Source: JAGWBJ01 sp034423015
Lineage (GTDB): Bacteria > Chloroflexota > Dehalococcoidia > Lucifugimonadales > JAGWBF01
Length of the DNA: 64,000 nt
Assembly: GCA_034423015.1 (NCBI GenBank)
Contig: DAOUJG010000030.1
Coordinates: 1-64,000 of the forward strand
Direction of reading: 5' to 3'
Shown: positions 52,312-60,258 of the stretch, one piece after another
Numbering within the stretch: position 1 is the first letter of the stretch
Layout of the letters: each line of letters opens with the position of its first letter
Program-made: the position numbers and the translations under genes
The notes under the pieces: generated by a model
Told to the model about the DNA's origin: nothing
The model's database searches: none
What the model saw: only the letters and a program-made list of their open reading frames with translations

Positions 52312-53526
52312 ATGAGCTCCCCGTCTCAGAAAGTGCTCTGCGTTCTCTACGACGACCCGGCGGCGGGGTTCCCCCCCAAATACGCCCGGGATTGCATACC
52401 CACCCTCACCCGGTACCCCGACGGACAGGCCCTGCCCTCGCCCTCCGCCATCGACTTTACCCCCGGCCATCTGCTGGGCTCGGTGTCGGGGGGACTTGGG
52501 CTGGAGGGGTTCCTGACGGGGCGGGGTCACAGGTACATCGTAACGTCGGACAAAGAGGGGCCGGGTTCGGTCTTCGAGAGGGAGCTGCCCGACGCCGACG
52601 TGGTCATCTCCCAGCCCTTCTGGCCCGCGTACCTGACCGCCGAGCGCATAGAGAGGGCCCAGCGGCTGAAGCTGGCGATAACGGCGGGCATCGGGTCGGA
52701 CCACGTGGACCTTCAGGCCGCCATGGACAGGAACATCACCGTCTGCGAGGTGACCTGGTGCAACAGCGTCAGCGTCGCGGAGCACGCGGTCATGCAGATA
52801 CTGGCCCTGGTCAGGGACTACATTCCCCAGTACGGCTGGGTGGTCAGGGGCGGCTGGAACATCGCCGACGCCGCTTCCAGGTCCTACGACATCGAGGGGA
52901 TGGACGTGGGGGTCGTGGCGTCGGGAAGGATCGGCCTGGCGGTCCTGAAGCGGATGAAGCCCTTCGACGTCAAGCTGCACTACACCGACAGGCACCGGCT
53001 CTCCCTGGACGTGGAGAAGGAGCTGGGCCTGACCTTCCACGAGAACGTCGAGTCCCTGGTCAGCGTGTGCGACGTGGTCAGCATCCATTGCCCTCTCCAC
53101 CCGGAGACCGAGGACATGTTCGACGACGCCCTGATAAGCAAGATGAAGCGGGGCTCCTACATCGTCAACACGGCCCGGGGCAAGATCTGCAACCGGGACG
53201 CCATAGTCAGGGCCCTGGAGAGCGGCCACCTGGCGGGGTACGCGGGGGACGTCTGGTTCCCCCAGCCGGCCCCCAACGACCACCCCTGGAGGACCATGCC
53301 CAACCACGCCATGACTCCCCACACCTCGGGCACCTCCCTGTCGGCCCAGGCCCGGTACGCGGCGGGAGTCCGCGAGATCCTGGAGTGCTGGCTGGACGGA
53401 CGGCCCATCAGGAACGAGTACCTGATAGTGCAGGGAGGCGCGCTGGCCGGCACCGGGGCCCACTCCTACAGTGAGGGGGACTCCACCGGCGGCTCGGAGG
53501 AGGCGGGGAGGTACACGGCCGGCTAG
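52312..53526 (+). CDS. fdh: NAD+-dependent formate dehydrogenase
   Basis: 404 aa D-2-hydroxyacid dehydrogenase fold, recognisably the metal-free formate dehydrogenase (formate + NAD+ to CO2 + NADH). Every catalytic residue of the Pseudomonas enzyme is present with a +5 offset: Asn151, Arg289, Asp313, Gln318, His337, Ser339. Asp226 at the cofactor loop (YTDRHRL) indicates NAD+ preference. PFWPAYLT, TAGIGSDHVDL and GTGAHSYSEG are further signatures. ATG 52312 has GGAGG 5 nt upstream. The stop shares CTAG with the convergent STAND gene. Confidence 0.95.
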   Translation: MSSPSQKVLCVLYDDPAAGFPPKYARDCIPTLTRYPDGQALPSPSAIDFTPGHLLGSVSGGLGLEGFLTGRGHRYIVTSDKEGPGSVFERELPDADVVISQPFWPAYLTAERIERAQRLKLAITAGIGSDHVDLQAAMDRNITVCEVTWCNSVSVAEHAVMQILALVRDYIPQYGWVVRGGWNIADAASRSYDIEGMDVGVVASGRIGLAVLKRMKPFDVKLHYTDRHRLSLDVEKELGLTFHENVESLVSVCDVVSIHCPLHPETEDMFDDALISKMKRGSYIVNTARGKICNRDAIVRALESGHLAGYAGDVWFPQPAPNDHPWRTMPNHAMTPHTSGTSLSAQARYAAGVREILECWLDGRPIRNEYLIVQGGALAGTGAHSYSEGDSTGGSEEAGRYTAG

Positions 53527-55991
53527 GCCGGGCCGGGGTCCCTATCCAGCTCGGCCACGATGTCGGTGTCCGACACCTGGTCCCACTGCTCCAGGAACGC
53601 CTCGTCCCCCATGCTCGACCTGAGCCTCGACAGGTGGGCCTTGGCGTTGGCCACGATGGGCAGGTCGTTGGACGCGGCGATCTCGTAGGTGTGGGCCACG
53701 TACCAGACGGCGTTGGGCAGGTTGCCCACCTGCTCCGAGAGTATTCCTAGCTGCCCCCAGGTAACGGCGGCGTCCACGAACGCCTCGTTGGGCACCATTA
53801 TCTCCAGCGCCTTCTGGTAGTGCTCCTCGGCCTCCCGCGCCCGGCGCCTTCCGTGGGCCGCCACGCCCAGGTGGTGGTAGGCCGAGGCAGCCGCCCGCTC
53901 ATTGCCCCGTTGTTGGAAGATGCCCAGGGCCTGGCGAAGCCACGCCTCGGCCTCCTCGTAGTCGTACCTGTTGACGGCCAGCACACCCATCTGAAAGTAG
54001 TCCTCCACACCCAGGGACTCGTCTCCCAGCTCCTCGTAGATGAGCAGGGCCCTCTGGTACCACGAGGAGGCCTCCTCGTAGTCGAACCCCGCCTGGGCGA
54101 CGATTCCCAAACGGTGGCAGGCCCGGGCTTCGCCGTGCTTGTCGCCCGCGTTCTCATGGGAGACCCGGGACCTCTGGTGCCACTCCTCGGCCTCCTGGAG
54201 GGAGAGGCGGCCCTCGGCCACCAGCCCTAGCTGGTGGCATTCGCCGGCGATCTCCGCCGCGTCCTCCAGGGCCTCCCGTATCTCCAGCGCCCTGCCGTGC
54301 CACTCCGCGGCCTCGTCGAACCTCCGGCGGGCCTGGGCGATGAGTCCGAGCTGGTGGTAGCAGTCGGCGTTCCCGGCCTCGTTCCCTCCGGCCTCGTTGG
54401 TCTCCAGGGCCTTTCGATACCACTCCTCGGCTTCATCCAGCCGGCCCTTGCCCTGGTCGACGAGCCCCAGGTCGTGCTGCACCGACGCGATCTGGGCCTG
54501 GTACTCCGGGTCGCCCTTGGATTCCAGGTAGGCCAGCACCCGGCGGGCTATCTCCTCCGCCGAGTCCAGCTCGTCCCGGGCGATGGCGTCGGTGGTCTCC
54601 GTGCCCTGGAGGTACAACCAGAGGCTCTCGGCCCCCTTGCTCTCGGCCTCGGACGAGTCCCGGCCGATCTCGGCCATCAGCACCTGGCGGAGCCTTCCCA
54701 GCTCCAGCAGGCGTTCCTGCATCTTGTAGACCAGGGCCAGGGGCTGGAAGACGAGCTGGGCCGAGTCCCACTCCCCCGAGGCCCGGGCCAGGTCCAGGGC
54801 GCGGAGCAGGTTGGGCTCCTCTGCCAGCACCGCCGTCACCGTCGATTCCGCCTCCTCCGTGGCGAGGCTCTGCAGGAAGTAGTCGCCCATGTCCGCGTAT
54901 ACCCGCAGGAACACCTGGTCCAGCCCCTCTATCTGGGAGCTCGTCACGTGGGACTCCAGCCGGCCGCGCAGGAACGCGGTCACGTCGCTGGACATCAGGT
55001 ACACGCTGGGGGATACCGAGTCCAGGATGGCGCTGCGCCGGGCCTCGCGAAGGAAGGTGCGGCAGGCGCCCCAGCCCATCTCCTCCCCCATGATGGACGC
55101 GTACTCGGGGCCCTGGGTGATGTGGGTGATCACGTCCAGGAGGGCCCGCTGGCGAAAGAGGGCCAGGAAGGGTAGGTGCTTCTTCGTGCGGGCCGACAGC
55201 CTGGAGAAGGAGCAGCGCAGCGCCGCCTCCAGGTGCCTGGTTGCTTCGGGAAGGCCCTCCAGGGCGTCCACGTACTCCCGGCGCAGGGCCGCCGGCCTGT
55301 GGTCCTTCAGGTGGGGCAGCACCAGCCGCATGGCCTGGGGGACGCCCTCCAGCGCCGTCACCAGCCGTACGTGGTCTTCATCGTCCCTGGCCTCCACCTG
55401 GGCCTGCTCCAGGACCAGGCGAGACAGGCTCAGGGAGTCCTCGGGGGACAGGCCCGACAGGTGCAGCACGGACGGGGACTCCAGGGCCGGGGCCCAGTCG
55501 ACGGACCTGGCGGTGACGAGGACCCTTCCGGCGCCCCCGGAGAGGTCCCGGAGAAGCTCCAGCAGCTCCCTGCAGTCGTCCTCGGCCATATAGTCGAAGA
55601 CGTTGTCCAGGGCGTCCCACACCAGCAGGCACGGGTTGCCCCGGCCGTACTCGACGACCCACCGGCGCTGCTCCTCGCCCGACAGGTGGGCGAACTCGAT
55701 GCCGCTCAGCGTGGTGCCCACCTCGTGGAGGACCCGGGCCAGGCCCTGGCCGTACTCGAAGGTCACGAGAAGGACCTCGCCGGGGTCGCCGCCCTCGGCG
55801 ACGTCCCTGGCGAACCCGCAGGCGAGCTCCGTCTTCCCCATCCCGGCGGGCCCCGCCATGACCACGGTGGACGCTTCACGGAAGGCCTCGTGGAGGCGCT
55901 CCATCTCCCGCTCCCGGCCAACGAGTCCCAGGGGCCCCGGGGGCGGAAGGTCGTGGGACGCGTGGGATTCCTGCATGGGTTCGGATGCCAT
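53523..55991 (-). CDS. STAND-type NTPase with TPR repeats
   Basis: 822 aa. P-loop GPAGMGKT (47-54), Walker B LLVWDALDN (122-130), followed by a helical/winged-helix region; the C-terminal half (from about residue 470) is a run of TPRs with DEAEEWYRKALE-type units. NB-ARC/STAND proteins act as signal-dependent switches. No effector domain precedes the NTPase, and none is fused behind, so it may be a regulator or need a partner. A TATAAT 7 nt before the ATG implies a leaderless mRNA. Confidence 0.88.
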   Translation of the reverse strand: MASEPMQESHASHDLPPPGPLGLVGREREMERLHEAFREASTVVMAGPAGMGKTELACGFARDVAEGGDPGEVLLVTFEYGQGLARVLHEVGTTLSGIEFAHLSGEEQRRWVVEYGRGNPCLLVWDALDNVFDYMAEDDCRELLELLRDLSGGAGRVLVTARSVDWAPALESPSVLHLSGLSPEDSLSLSRLVLEQAQVEARDDEDHVRLVTALEGVPQAMRLVLPHLKDHRPAALRREYVDALEGLPEATRHLEAALRCSFSRLSARTKKHLPFLALFRQRALLDVITHITQGPEYASIMGEEMGWGACRTFLREARRSAILDSVSPSVYLMSSDVTAFLRGRLESHVTSSQIEGLDQVFLRVYADMGDYFLQSLATEEAESTVTAVLAEEPNLLRALDLARASGEWDSAQLVFQPLALVYKMQERLLELGRLRQVLMAEIGRDSSEAESKGAESLWLYLQGTETTDAIARDELDSAEEIARRVLAYLESKGDPEYQAQIASVQHDLGLVDQGKGRLDEAEEWYRKALETNEAGGNEAGNADCYHQLGLIAQARRRFDEAAEWHGRALEIREALEDAAEIAGECHQLGLVAEGRLSLQEAEEWHQRSRVSHENAGDKHGEARACHRLGIVAQAGFDYEEASSWYQRALLIYEELGDESLGVEDYFQMGVLAVNRYDYEEAEAWLRQALGIFQQRGNERAAASAYHHLGVAAHGRRRAREAEEHYQKALEIMVPNEAFVDAAVTWGQLGILSEQVGNLPNAVWYVAHTYEIAASNDLPIVANAKAHLSRLRSSMGDEAFLEQWDQVSDTDIVAELDRDPGPA

Positions 55992-55998
55992 GGCCCGT

Positions 55999-56004
55999 AT
56001 TATA
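55999..56004 (-). promoter_or_regulatory. -10 box directly before the STAND gene
   Basis: Minus strand perfect TATAAT ending 8 nt before the A of the ATG at 55991. No recognisable -35. Transcription would start at or next to the start codon. Confidence 0.5.
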
Positions 56005-56050
56005 CTACGCCGCTCCAGGTTCCCACCTGTAGTGTTTAGTGATTATATAC

Positions 56051-56079
56051 TTGACTCAAAAACGGAGGTGCGTTACTAT
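56051..56079 (+). promoter_or_regulatory. Promoter giving a leaderless mRNA for the gene at 56086
   Basis: TTGACT (56051-56056), 17 bp spacer, TACTAT (56074-56079). The A of ATG 56086 is 7 nt past the -10 box, the expected +1. Confidence 0.55.
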
Positions 56080-56085
56080 GGGCGG

Positions 56086-56664
56086 ATGCGGAAGTGGGCT
56101 AAACGTATCGGCGGTGCCGTTGCCACTGCTTTTCTTGTCCTTTTGGGCTTGCCGGGCCACCTTGACGACGCCGCGCAATGGGTTGGGTGGCTAGGAGCTC
56201 TGACAATTACTTCGGCAATATATCAATCTCTTGTGTGGGCTGGTGTCCTATGCAGTCTGCTGGTGGCAACCTCCGAGTGGTGGTGGCCGCACTTCAATCG
56301 GTGGCGGTCAGGGCTAGCCATGGATCGAGCCGTGGCTCATGCCGCTGAAAAGCTGGTGCCGGTGGCTGAGGGCGTGTCCGGCCACTCCACCGAGGAGTTG
56401 CAGGCTTTGGTGCCGGTTATTGGCAGGCTCATAGAGACTTGGCAGCCCGTCACTTGGCGCTCCGTGGCCGCAGCGGGATTCTTGGGCTTTAATGAGAGCA
56501 AGGCCGACCAGTTGCGATTGGAGGCCACGCTTGATGCCCTGGGCATCCCTTATCCGCCCAAGGGCGCGACTAGGGACGAATGGTACTACTACCTAATCCG
56601 TCTCCGGCTAGCGGCAATGGCTGGCGCGGTTTGCGAGGCGCGGGCGATTACGATGGAGGAGTAA
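56086..56664 (+). CDS. Hypothetical protein with N-terminal membrane helices
   Basis: 192 aa. Two hydrophobic segments near residues 11-25 and 45-61 (VATAFLVLLGLPG; YQSLVWAGVLCSLLVAT), then a soluble helical C-terminus with LGIPYPPKGATRDEWYYYLIRLRLAAMAG. ATG 56086 fits the promoter geometry; an in-frame GTG at 56068 would be inside the promoter. Composition is AT-richer than the STAND gene, marking the start of an accessory block. Not recognised. Confidence 0.6.
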   Translation: MRKWAKRIGGAVATAFLVLLGLPGHLDDAAQWVGWLGALTITSAIYQSLVWAGVLCSLLVATSEWWWPHFNRWRSGLAMDRAVAHAAEKLVPVAEGVSGHSTEELQALVPVIGRLIETWQPVTWRSVAAAGFLGFNESKADQLRLEATLDALGIPYPPKGATRDEWYYYLIRLRLAAMAGAVCEARAITMEE

Positions 56665-56828
56665 TTACTTGACGCAAGTTGGGAGCCCCTGTAAGGTGGG
56701 GTTGCTCTACCACGAGCCGGGCCCCCTCCCCATGAGTCCAGGACGGGCGACTAGCCCCCTTGCGGCTCATGGTATGGGAACGGCGGCTTGTGGTAGAGAC
56801 GCTCAGTCCTGCCGCAAGGGGGTTCCCA

Positions 56829-57256
56829 ATGAAGATAGCGGCCCTGGCCTGGTCGTGACCCTGGTTCTCCTGGGATGCGACACGACCCAAACCCAGGAAG
56901 TCAACATCTACGCATTCCAACCCGAGGAGCTGCAACGGATAGACTTGGCCTACTACCGGGACATGGACCCGAACCCCTGACCTCCGACGAAAAACTTGCC
57001 GTCTGCGACAACTTCGCTTCGCGGGATTGGGATATGGACGCGGTCATGGCAGAACTGGACGACAATAGGAGCCTCCCATCGGACCACGATAGCGCACGCT
57101 GGCCTCCTGGTCTGGATATGGGAGACGATGGATATACCCGCCAATCAGGTAAGTTTCGATCAGACGGGATCTCGGACCGACCCGGAACACAACCAGGCCC
57201 TACTCGCCGGGTACTGCCTGGGGAAATTCTATCCGGAGAGTATCACCGGGGCGTAG
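56829..57256 (+). pseudogene. Degenerate small lipoprotein-like gene with two apparent frameshifts
   Basis: Three frames carry protein-like text in succession. ATGAAGATAGCGG (MKIAALAW) shifts to LVVTLVLLGCDTTQTQEVNIY, a lipobox with TGC. That frame runs to YYRDMDPNP and a stop at 56980, where the next frame continues PLTSDEKLAVCDNFASRDWDMDAV. A third shift gives WIWETMDIPANQV...LGKFYPESITGA. It could be a broken lipoprotein or assembly errors; it may also be several short real ORFs. Confidence 0.35.
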
Positions 57257-57277
57257 ACTAGAGGCAAAGGAGGGCGG

Positions 57278-57535
57278 ATGGACACGTTTGAAGACAGGGT
57301 GGATAGACTGGTGGCTGTTCTGGAGGAACGTGCCGATCGGCACGATGAAATGATCGGGAGACTGGTCGTCATGTCTGAAAAGCTTGTCGAAATGGATCGG
57401 CAACTCATGGTCGCAATTGCACGTACCGACGAGAAACTGGAGGAGATACGAAAGGACACACGACAGACGCAGCGTCTATGGGTGAAGTTGGCTCAGAAAC
57501 ACGGATGGCTGGACGATGAAGACCTTATGGCGTAG
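57278..57535 (+). CDS. Small coiled-coil protein
   Basis: 85 aa, almost entirely helical and charged, with heptad-like spacing (DRVDRLVAVLEERADRHDEM; VAIARTDEKLEEIRKDTR). AAAGGAGGG 5 nt before the ATG. It resembles the coiled-coil part of the small protein at 51018 in style. Followed 14 bp later by a 48-aa membrane protein. Function unknown. Confidence 0.6.
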   Translation: MDTFEDRVDRLVAVLEERADRHDEMIGRLVVMSEKLVEMDRQLMVAIARTDEKLEEIRKDTRQTQRLWVKLAQKHGWLDDEDLMA

Positions 57536-57549
57536 GACGGGAGGGACGG

Positions 57550-57696
57550 ATGGACATGGACCCGGACCCACTGTGGCACATAAGACGAAAACTGGACCTG
57601 GTCACGAATCAACTGTACTGGATAATCGCGTTGCTGGTGGTCCTGGTAGTTGTGGGCATCGCCTCTTGTGAGATTCTGTCCGGGACGATCCGGTGA
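57550..57696 (+). CDS. 48-aa single-pass membrane protein
   Basis: ATG at 57550 has GGGAGG 5 nt upstream. The product starts MDMDPDPLWHIRRKL, then a membrane helix WIIALLVVLVVVGIAS and the end CEILSGTIR. It forms a likely operon with the coiled-coil gene before it. Its TGA lies 17 bp before the end of the transposase gene, so its true 3' end may have been set by the insertion element. Confidence 0.5.
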   Translation: MDMDPDPLWHIRRKLDLVTNQLYWIIALLVVLVVVGIASCEILSGTIR

Positions 57697-57712
57697 TATG
57701 TCCCAGCGAGTC

Positions 57713-58603
57713 CTAAGCGACCAGTTCCTTGTACTCCAGGTGGGGGGCGGCGACCATGCGCCGGAGGGTGTGAACAAAGATGTGTTCGTTGTCCCGATTG
57801 TTGAAACGCCACTCGAGCTCCGACAGGTACCGGTCAAGGTGCTTGGCACTGACCTTGTGGAAGGCCCCGACGATGGACCGCTTGAAGAGGGACCAGACCC
57901 CTTCAATGCTGTTCGTGTGAACGTCCCCCAGGACCCATTCCTCCATCCCGTGGTTGACCGTCTCGTGGCGGGTGTTGTGGTCTTCGATGCCCAGGTAAGA
58001 AGCCAGTTCGTCCGTGTAGATGGCCTCGGCTTCGTCCCTGACGGTCCTCCCGATGAAGTTGTGGAGGGTGTCGCGCCGGACATTGGGGATTCTCTCCAGG
58101 CAGACATTACCGTCCCGCTGGATGGCCCCAGCGACCCAAGTCTTGTTTTTCCTGTAACCCCGGCCCTGGCCCTTCGTCTTACCGCCCACCAGGGTTTCGT
58201 CCACTTCGATGACCCCGACCAGGGTTGGGCCCTCCAGGGGGTCGTTAGCCATTGCCGCCCGTATCCTATGGCAGAGGTACCACGCCGTCTTGTAGGCAAC
58301 GTTCAGAGTCCGCTTGAGCTGGAGGGCAGACATGCCCTTTGGGGACTCACACATTAGGTAGGTGGCAAGGAACCACTTCCGGAGGGGAAGGTGGGAGTCG
58401 TGCATCATGGTCCCAGCCGTCACGCTGAACTGGTAGGAGCAATCGTTGCAGTGGTACTGATTACGGGCCTCTATTTCAGTCAACTTGAGCGACCCGCAGC
58501 GGAGACACGCGACGCCCGAGGGCCAGCGTAGACGCTCCAGGAGGGCGCGGCAACGGTCGTCACTGTTGTAGTGGTCCATCAAGGTTAGGAGATTCATAGT
58601 CAT
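57713..58603 (-). CDS. IS1595-family transposase (ISXO2-like)
   Basis: 296 aa. The N-terminal zinc ribbon has Cys33/Cys36 (CLRCG) and Cys52/Cys55 (CNDC). The ISXO2-type catalytic core has Asp135 (VIEVDETLVGG), Asp198 (AIYTDEL) and the third position in HTNSIEGVWSLFKR (Asn231/Glu234). Full length, no frameshift. The ATG forms a head-to-head CATG overlap with a small plus-strand ORF. I could not find convincing terminal repeats or an 8-bp target duplication. Confidence 0.92.
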   Translation of the reverse strand: MTMNLLTLMDHYNSDDRCRALLERLRWPSGVACLRCGSLKLTEIEARNQYHCNDCSYQFSVTAGTMMHDSHLPLRKWFLATYLMCESPKGMSALQLKRTLNVAYKTAWYLCHRIRAAMANDPLEGPTLVGVIEVDETLVGGKTKGQGRGYRKNKTWVAGAIQRDGNVCLERIPNVRRDTLHNFIGRTVRDEAEAIYTDELASYLGIEDHNTRHETVNHGMEEWVLGDVHTNSIEGVWSLFKRSIVGAFHKVSAKHLDRYLSELEWRFNNRDNEHIFVHTLRRMVAAPHLEYKELVA

Positions 58604-58760
58604 GGGACAGACTCCGAAGAAGAAACGTAGGAATCAGGTACCGAAGGACATAACGGAACGGACGGACTCGGAAGTGGCCGAGTGGCTATTCGGGAAGCGG
58701 GTAAAGAAGGAGATTGACCGGCTTGTGGATACGCCCCCGAAGTCCATAAAGTCAGTCTAA
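58602..58760 (+). CDS. 52-aa basic protein divergent from the transposase
   Basis: Begins MGQTPKKKRRNQVPKDITER, then SEVAEWLFGKRVKKEIDRL; strongly basic. Its start overlaps the transposase start in a CATG palindrome, so any promoter lies inside the other gene. Similar short basic ORFs next to IS1595-type transposases seem familiar to me, which suggests a passenger or accessory gene of the element; this is an inference. Confidence 0.45.
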   Translation: MGQTPKKKRRNQVPKDITERTDSEVAEWLFGKRVKKEIDRLVDTPPKSIKSV

Positions 58761-58829
58761 CATACTACCGGCTTTGTTTCAAGTAGATAATCACCGTTCA
58801 TCCGGTGGCTCACGAAACAGGTGTGCTAG

Positions 58830-59108
58830 CTGGTCAAAGCCATCGTCGGCGATGTCGTCGACCTGGACCGGGTGGTGATGCGGGACACCCAGAGCTATTG
58901 CGGTATCCTCCTCGACGACAACAACCGACGACCCATAGCCCGACTGTACTTCAACACCGCGAAGAAGACGATCGTGGTGCCGACGGGAGAACGCGACGAC
59001 CGTGGCCGACGAGAGATGGAGAGTTACGCGCTGGAATCGGTTGACGAGATAGACAAGTATGGCGACCAGTTGCGGGACGTGGTCAGACGTTACCTTCAAG
59101 AGGACTAG
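58830..59108 (+). pseudogene. C-terminal remnant of a COG4748/HsdR_N-type restriction protein
   Basis: From the codon after an in-frame TAG (58827-58829) the frame reads LVKAIVGDVVDLDRVVMRDTQSYCGILL and continues to FNTAKKTIVV...DEIDKYGDQLRDVVRRYLQED. I recognise the conserved C-terminus of COG4748-type nucleases (RDTxSYxGILLDDNNRxPIxRLxFN). The nuclease domain is missing, and the fragment begins about 60 bp from the insertion element's small ORF, so the parent gene was probably truncated there. Confidence 0.6.
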
Positions 59109-59224
59109 GCATTGTTGCAACCGACCCATCCCTGAAAGCCGCTCCTGAATCCGTGGGGCCCCTCTTGCCGCTTGTCCACCGGAACGACCCCGAAGACTAG
59201 CCCCCAGTCCGCGTCGGGATACCC

Positions 59225-59449
59225 ATGCAACTTAGGTCCACGCTGCTGAAGCTTGCCATCGTACTAGTGCCATCCTACACAGCCGCATACCTTACTGGCG
59301 AGATGGTGTGGGTGGTGCCGACTCTGGTAGCATCGGGGATTCTGGCCGCCAACCTTGGCTCCGTGGAGCGTACCGCCACGAGACGGGTGGATGAAGACGG
59401 CCAGGAGGAGGATGGCGAGGACGATGGCGAGGAGACGCTGGACGAATAG
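59225..59449 (+). CDS. Possible small membrane protein with acidic tail
   Basis: 74 aa. Two weak hydrophobic stretches (LLKLAIVLVPSYTAAYL; VVPTLVASGILAANL), then a tail of about 22 residues rich in Asp/Glu. The SD is poor. Could be real or a chance ORF. Confidence 0.4.
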   Translation: MQLRSTLLKLAIVLVPSYTAAYLTGEMVWVVPTLVASGILAANLGSVERTATRRVDEDGQEEDGEDDGEETLDE

Positions 59450-59510
59450 CTGCTCTAACCGAGGACTGGCTGTCCACCGAACATCAGGCCCGGTTCGTAG
59501 GAGGCACTTG

Positions 59511-60245
59511 TTATAGCTGGTCACTCTCCCACTTGTAGTGCTTGGAAATCATCCGGTGGAATCCCCAGCGGAACCGGCTGACCTTGGGGATGCCGTAGCT
59601 TATCCACCGGTCCAGCTCGGCCCGGGCCTCGGGGTGCATGTTGTCCCCCCGGCGGAGGTTCCGGTCGATGGCGTCCTCGCTCTCGCACTCGTACAGGGCC
59701 AGGTACTTGGGGCCGGAGTTGAACCCTCGCACGGCGGGATGGTCCAGGGCCCGAAAGCGTCCGGCCGTCACGTAGCCGGGGACCTTGAGCAGGTTGGGCA
59801 CGTGGGACTCGGTGTACCAGCGGTCCCACTCCTCCTCGTAGACCGGGTCCACGTCGGCGGTCACCAGGCTCAGGGGCCGGTCCGAGGTCAGCAGCGGGTC
59901 CCTGAGGGGCGCACCGCTGATCTGCTCGTAAACGTTGGCCAGACGGTCGGACATGCCCTGGAGGCCCAGGAATCCGGCGTACTCGCCTTTGACGATGGGA
60001 TGGACCGCAGGGCCGTCCCACAGGTACAGGGAGTCCAGGTCATCCCGGCCCCGTATGCCGTACAGGGCCGTGAACCTGGTCGGGTCGTCCAGGCCCACGT
60101 ACCGCTGGGCCCACAGGTATCCGGGCACGCGGAGGAAGTTGGGCAGGTGGTTGTTGTACCAGGTGTTGAACTCCCTCCAGTGCCTCGGCTCGCAGTTGAT
60201 CTGCACCATGAGCATGAGCCCGGTGCTTTCCCCGCTGTTCGTCAT
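59511..60245 (-). CDS. Duplicated dimeric alpha/beta-barrel-like protein
   Basis: 244 aa with two related halves: EFNTWYNNHLPNFLRVPGYL (residues 23-42) and EWDRWYTESHVPNLLKVPGYV (137-157). The W-Y-x-x-H-x-P-x-x-L-x-V-P-G-Y pattern is typical of EthD/DUF4286-like ferredoxin-fold domains that often act on small aromatic or fatty intermediates. Function unassigned. It follows the MFS gene by 13 bp in the same direction. Confidence 0.75.
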   Translation of the reverse strand: MTNSGESTGLMLMVQINCEPRHWREFNTWYNNHLPNFLRVPGYLWAQRYVGLDDPTRFTALYGIRGRDDLDSLYLWDGPAVHPIVKGEYAGFLGLQGMSDRLANVYEQISGAPLRDPLLTSDRPLSLVTADVDPVYEEEWDRWYTESHVPNLLKVPGYVTAGRFRALDHPAVRGFNSGPKYLALYECESEDAIDRNLRRGDNMHPEARAELDRWISYGIPKVSRFRWGFHRMISKHYKWESDQL

Positions 60246-60258
60246 AGGAGCACCTCCC

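Noticed and set aside
57690..58771. Possible terminal inverted repeats of the IS1595 element (CCGGTGATATGT at 57690-57701 and ACATACTACCGG at 58760-58771).
   Set aside because: Only 10 of 12 positions match and the flanking 8-mers (GGGACGAT, CTTTGTTT) are not a target duplication, so the element boundaries are not established.
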